32,209 bases of DNA from Vulcanimicrobiota bacterium (GTDB taxonomy: Bacteria; Vulcanimicrobiota; Vulcanimicrobiia; Eremiobacterales; Eremiobacteraceae). The position numbers and the translations under genes were made by a program. Of this stretch, positions 28,290 to 32,209 are shown piece by piece (the first letter of the stretch is position 1; every line of letters begins with the position of its first letter). The stretch is from positions 1 through 32,209 of the forward strand of contig JACRUD010000145.1 in NCBI GenBank assembly GCA_014304875.1, read 5' to 3'. Below the pieces are notes generated by a model that had not been told where the DNA came from, made no database searches, and worked only from the letters and a program-made list of their open reading frames with translations.

Positions 28290-31028
28290 CTAGTACGTAC
28301 CGGCGCCTTTGCCGAGCTTCGTCGTCACGGTAAAGAGGAATTCCTGACTGTTATTGATTGATGCTGGAATGTATGGGCCTTGGCCGTAGTGCAGGAATCC
28401 GTTGAATCCGCTGCTCGGATCGGTAGCCGTGGTAAAGTAGGGATTCTGCTCGACGGCCAGCGGCGAGTACGCCTTATTCAGGTTCTGCCACTGGATCCCA
28501 AGCTGGGTCGCTCTAGTCACATTGTAATAGACATTTAGGTTGGCAGTTATGACGGAACAGCACGTCCGACCGTCGGAGAACGTGCTCTCCGCCGGATCAG
28601 CAACATTGCCGTTGGCATCGAACTGGGCAGCGTTCGGGATCAAGGCGCCGCACGCGGGCAGCGTCGGGCCGATGAGGCTGGCCCGGTCTCCCGGGCAGTT
28701 CGTGTTCGCATGGACGATACGGCCGACACCGTAGGGGTATCCGTCGACATAGGTGATCACCGGATTGAACGTCCATTTGTCATGTTTGAAGTTGGCGACT
28801 AGATTCGCCACGTTCGGCGGCACAAAAGAGACGGGATAAAGCGCATGCGCCGCCTTGTCTCCTGGGTTGAGCGCTTGATTGAAGTCGCCCGTCACCGAGG
28901 AGAGCGCCCGGGTATGCGTGTAGTCGATGTAGCCGGACCAGCCGTTGCCGGGCCGTTGCAACTGCACCTCTGTCTCAAGACCGTTGACGTAGTAGGGCCC
29001 GACTGCTTGCGGAAGTCCCGCTGGCTGTCCGGGGTTCTTGAACGTCAGAATAAGGTCGGTGGTCGTCCGCAAAAACGGCGAGACCTTCAACGACCAACCG
29101 TCTCCGATGTCATGTTCTACCGACAGATCGGCGGAGTGGTTTTCAGTGGGCGCTGGCTGCGCATCCCGCAGAGTTAGTTGGTTCGGTCCGGAGATATCAA
29201 CGTAGTTAGGCGCTAGCGTGAAGATACGTTCCACGCGCCCTGTATCGGGCAAGCGAGCGAAGTTACCGTAGGAACCTCGAATCACCGTATTACGGGCCGA
29301 CTGCCAGGCGAATCCAAATCGCCCTTGAGTGGCCCGATCCGTGAATTTCGGGGCCGAGAGACGATCGTAGGAACGGGAATCGTAGCGACCGCTGATATCG
29401 AATGTCAGCTTGTCGTTCGGCTTGAACGTGTCCGAAGCGAAGAAGTTCGCGTCGTGGTTGTTCGCCGGCTCGACGACGGCGTATCCGGAGCTGGGGAGCG
29501 GTTCAAAGAGAGCGTTCTTGCTAAAGATCGTCGCGCCGCCCAGTTTGATTAGGTTTTGAGAATTTAGCTGGGTCGTGTATTCAGCGCTGACTTCGTGCTG
29601 GTTTGAATTTCGCGTTTCGTAGAAATCGCCGAACCCCGCGTCGCCGAACGGATAGCTGAAGGTCACGAACGACCCCACGAGGGCGTAGCGCAGGTTGATG
29701 AAGGAACTCGAGTTGAAGTTGTGCGTCAACTGGAGCTTGTCGATGAAGTATCCCTGATCATCGTGATCGCTCGAGTTTCCCGTCCCCTGAGCGCACGACT
29801 TTTGGCCTGGAAACAAGCCGACCTCACCGCCTCCGTTGGGGCTTGGCCCGGTGGGGGTATCCGCACATAGGCCGGTCGCGGGATCGAAGTAAATCTCGGG
29901 GCCGACGTTACCCAGTTGTGCCGCGGTCGCGGGATTGGTGCTGGGGTAATACAGCGCCCGGATGCTGTTGTCGTAGTGTTCGATGCCGGTAGTTGCTAGG
30001 TATTGTAGATCATTCTCGTTGTTTTGGCCGAATTTGTAGTGCAGGTTGACGACTTGGTCCCGGCTGGGAATGACATCTCCTAGCGGCCCGCCGCCGAAGG
30101 CCGTTTCAGCGCTTTGAGCCCCCGGAGTGAACGAGCCGCGGCGAGCCCAATCGTAACCCGAATTCCAATAAACCCCGGAGAGGTAGTAGCTGAAGCGGCC
30201 GTTGGGTGTGGCGCTCCCGTAGTCGAAGTTGATGCCGTGATAATACGTCGGCGCTTGGGATAGCAGGGTGACGCTGCCCGAGCCAGGGTAGGAGCCTTGC
30301 CCAACGACGGTGTTCACGATACCCGAGATCGCATTGCCGCCAGAGGCCGAGTAGCCGCCCGTGGTGACTTCGATGCGCGCCAGCCCATCGTTGACCAAGT
30401 TTGTCGAGAAGCCGTCGGTGATGGGCTCCACCGTCGTGATGCCATCGTATTCGTAGCCGACTTCGTTAAAGCGGCCACCGCGGATATGCGAGTAACCGCC
30501 GGCGTCGAGCGTTACGCCTGGTAGCGTGCCGATGACGCCGGGTGTCTGATACAATCCGTACGAACCGCCCGAACCGTTCGTGGAGTTCACCGCCGCCGCA
30601 TTAAGAGTGTACTGATCGGGAGCGGTGTTTGGCTGAACCAGCGCGGCCTGGCCGCGAACCGCGATCTGACCCAGCGATTTAATCTGCTTGCTGAGCTCCA
30701 GGTTAACTCCTGTGTTCTGTTCTTGGTTGACCGTATTGCCCGGGCTGGAGGTAACTTCGTAACCGACAGCCGAGGCGGTAACCGTATAGGTATCGGGAAA
30801 GACGTTGACAATCGCGTAAAAACCGTTGGCCCGCGTCGTCGCTGTGTACTTGCCCGTCGGGGAAATTGCCGTTACTCTCGCGCCGGCGACCGGCGCGTGT
30901 GTTGCCGCATCGGTGACATGGCCTGAAAGCTCTCCGGTTGATGCGGCCAGTGTCCTTGTTGCCTGGCCGAAAACCAATGCGAAAGCCGCGGCTACGCCGA
31001 CGACGATACGGAGTGACCTTTGATTCAT
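28290..31028 (-). CDS. TonB-dependent receptor with N-terminal carboxypeptidase-regulatory-like domain
   Basis: Signal peptide; GELSGHVTDAATHAPVAGARVTAISPTGKYTATTRANGFYAIVNVFPDTYTVTASAVGYE; plug-like IRGGRFNEVGYEYDGI; large beta-barrel; SD GGAGGAG before ATG. Confidence 0.9.
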   Translation of the reverse strand: MNQRSLRIVVGVAAAFALVFGQATRTLAASTGELSGHVTDAATHAPVAGARVTAISPTGKYTATTRANGFYAIVNVFPDTYTVTASAVGYEVTSSPGNTVNQEQNTGVNLELSKQIKSLGQIAVRGQAALVQPNTAPDQYTLNAAAVNSTNGSGGSYGLYQTPGVIGTLPGVTLDAGGYSHIRGGRFNEVGYEYDGITTVEPITDGFSTNLVNDGLARIEVTTGGYSASGGNAISGIVNTVVGQGSYPGSGSVTLLSQAPTYYHGINFDYGSATPNGRFSYYLSGVYWNSGYDWARRGSFTPGAQSAETAFGGGPLGDVIPSRDQVVNLHYKFGQNNENDLQYLATTGIEHYDNSIRALYYPSTNPATAAQLGNVGPEIYFDPATGLCADTPTGPSPNGGGEVGLFPGQKSCAQGTGNSSDHDDQGYFIDKLQLTHNFNSSSFINLRYALVGSFVTFSYPFGDAGFGDFYETRNSNQHEVSAEYTTQLNSQNLIKLGGATIFSKNALFEPLPSSGYAVVEPANNHDANFFASDTFKPNDKLTFDISGRYDSRSYDRLSAPKFTDRATQGRFGFAWQSARNTVIRGSYGNFARLPDTGRVERIFTLAPNYVDISGPNQLTLRDAQPAPTENHSADLSVEHDIGDGWSLKVSPFLRTTTDLILTFKNPGQPAGLPQAVGPYYVNGLETEVQLQRPGNGWSGYIDYTHTRALSSVTGDFNQALNPGDKAAHALYPVSFVPPNVANLVANFKHDKWTFNPVITYVDGYPYGVGRIVHANTNCPGDRASLIGPTLPACGALIPNAAQFDANGNVADPAESTFSDGRTCCSVITANLNVYYNVTRATQLGIQWQNLNKAYSPLAVEQNPYFTTATDPSSGFNGFLHYGQGPYIPASINNSQEFLFTVTTKLGKGAGTY

Positions 31029-31165
31029 GGCTCCTCCGAGTAAGTTTTAAGGTGCTGAAAAGGTCAAACCAGGCTGGCGTCGCACCTTTGGACTCCAGCG
31101 TGTTTGGAGATTTTCAGGAAACTTCTAGTAATCCTGTCCGCACCTGCGAACGGGTAGAGCCCACC

Positions 31166-31195
31166 TTGGCGTTTTAGCACTCTCGGTGCTGTAGT
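31166..31195 (+). promoter_or_regulatory. Sigma70-like promoter overlapping CIRCE 1
   Basis: TTGGCG (31166-31171), 18-nt spacer, TGTAGT (31190-31195); same layout as the promoter at CIRCE 2. Confidence 0.5.
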
Positions 31196-31200
31196 GGTAA
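31174..31200. promoter_or_regulatory. CIRCE-like element 1 (HrcA operator)
   Basis: TTAGCACTC-TCGGTGCTG-TAGTGGTAA against consensus TTAGCACTC-N9-GAGTGCTAA (2 mismatches). Confidence 0.82.
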
Positions 31201-31254
31201 GCGAACCGCCTTCCACAATTCGAGCAGGCAAGCGAGCTACTGCTAGGCAGCGCC

Positions 31255-31284
31255 TTGACGGTTTAGCACTCTCGGTGCTATAGT
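31255..31284 (+). promoter_or_regulatory. Sigma70-like promoter overlapping CIRCE 2
   Basis: TTGACG (31255-31260), 18-nt spacer, TATAGT (31279-31284). Confidence 0.7.
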
Positions 31285-31289
31285 GCTAA
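31263..31289. promoter_or_regulatory. CIRCE-like element 2 (HrcA operator)
   Basis: TTAGCACTC-TCGGTGCTA-TAGTGCTAA against consensus TTAGCACTC-N9-GAGTGCTAA (1 mismatch). Confidence 0.9.
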
Positions 31290-31472
31290 TGAAAGATTTT
31301 GGCGGGCTTTTTGAGATCGGCGAGCGGGCCGAAAATGGCACTGTCCCTGAAACCCTCAGGCAGCGTACCGAGTACCACCACCCAAGGCCGGATCACCGGC
31401 TGTCGGCAACGCATGCGCCGTGCATGGCGAGGGCGATCAGCCTGCCGATATCGACAAGGGAGCTTTAAATCA

Positions 31473-32209
31473 ATGAATTCCACGTCCCGCACATCGCTGG
31501 GCTTTCTTCTGACGGGCGTCTTGGGCGTGATCGTCGGCGCCTTCGTGGTGGCTTGCACGACGGGTCACTTCCTCAACGGGAGTTCCGTCGGACAGGCTTC
31601 AAATATAGCGTCTGCAGCACCGCTGCGAGGAGCGTCAACGGATCTCGAACAACGCCTGATCGATACGGTCAAGCGCACGGAACCGTCCGTCGTCCTCATC
31701 CAGTCGACCGTTCACGGCCAGCAGATCCAAAGTCCCTTCGGCAACGATCCGTTTTTCCGGCAGTTCTTCGGCGATCAGGGCCCGGGCGTCGCGCAGCCGT
31801 TCACCCCTAAGGCCTCCGGCTCGGGTTTCATCATCAAGCGGGAAGGCGAAAGCGCGATCGTGGCCACCAACGCTCACGTCATCTATCACGCCGACAAAAT
31901 TTCCGTGCTGCTGTCGACCGGCCGGCGAGTCGACGCGAAGGTCATGGGCAGCGACATCCGCACTGATCTCGCGCTGCTCAAGATCACCGGCAGCAACTTG
32001 CCGCCCGCTTTGCCGGTCGGCAACTCGAATGCGCTGCAGCAGGGCCAATTCGTGCTCGCTATCGGAGAGCCCGAGGAGTTTCAAAATTCGGTGAGCTTCG
32101 GAATCGTTTCCGCGCTGCACCGCACGAGCATCGTCGCCGGCGGACAAGAGAACATCCCGGCGATCCACTACCAGGATATGATCCAGACAACGACGCCAAT
32201 CAATCCCGG
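31473..32209 (+). CDS. HtrA/DegP-type serine protease, truncated by the window edge
   Basis: ATG 31473 with upstream AAGGGAG; N-terminal anchor; SGSGFIIKREGESAIVATNAHVIYHADKISVLLSTGRRVDAKVMGSDIRTDLALLKI (His and Asp of the triad). Missing from the ORF track because it has no stop in the window. Confidence 0.93.
   Translation, partial: MNSTSRTSLGFLLTGVLGVIVGAFVVACTTGHFLNGSSVGQASNIASAAPLRGASTDLEQRLIDTVKRTEPSVVLIQSTVHGQQIQSPFGNDPFFRQFFGDQGPGVAQPFTPKASGSGFIIKREGESAIVATNAHVIYHADKISVLLSTGRRVDAKVMGSDIRTDLALLKITGSNLPPALPVGNSNALQQGQFVLAIGEPEEFQNSVSFGIVSALHRTSIVAGGQENIPAIHYQDMIQTTTPINP

Noticed and set aside
31291-31472. Known riboswitch in the htrA leader
   Set aside because: I compared it mentally with SAM, TPP, cobalamin, glycine, fluoride and c-di-GMP cores and found no convincing match.
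1-32209. CRISPR arrays, tRNA or rRNA genes
   Set aside because: No regularly spaced direct repeats, no tRNA-like T-loop/acceptor arrangement and no rRNA core sequences were seen; the recurring repeats are isolated palindromes at gene boundaries.

Overview
High-GC bacterial chromosomal window. Gene content (SecA, TolC/HlyD efflux, a TonB-type outer-membrane receptor and an LCP protein together) suggests a diderm of an undersampled lineage; the taxonomy is a guess and cannot be fixed from the sequence alone. Most of the window is housekeeping: prfB (partial), secA, short hpf/raiA, a NodB deacetylase, an LCP protein, yajQ, a RodZ-like protein, mnmA, a DipZ-like thioredoxin, a futalosine menaquinone cluster (mqnC-mqnA-mqnE), ftsK and rnj. 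These are followed by a YtrA-type GntR/slipin/Yip1/TolC/HlyD/MacB-like export operon, a TonB receptor and the start of an HtrA protease. Items worth a second look: (1) a dispersed family of at least 9 small intergenic palindromes with a conserved ATGTAGCC head (consensus about ATGTAGCCRCGGACCTTNAGGTCCGTCCG), resembling REP/RAYT elements, with no transposase in the window; (2) two tandem CIRCE-like operators, each embedded in its own sigma70-like promoter, upstream of htrA; (3) an in-frame amber codon at a Glu position in yajQ; (4) a slipin gene broken by two or three -1 shifts that sum back to the starting frame; (5) a classical RF2 +1 frameshift site that the ORF track misses; (6) a perfect palindromic operator candidate at the GntR promoter.
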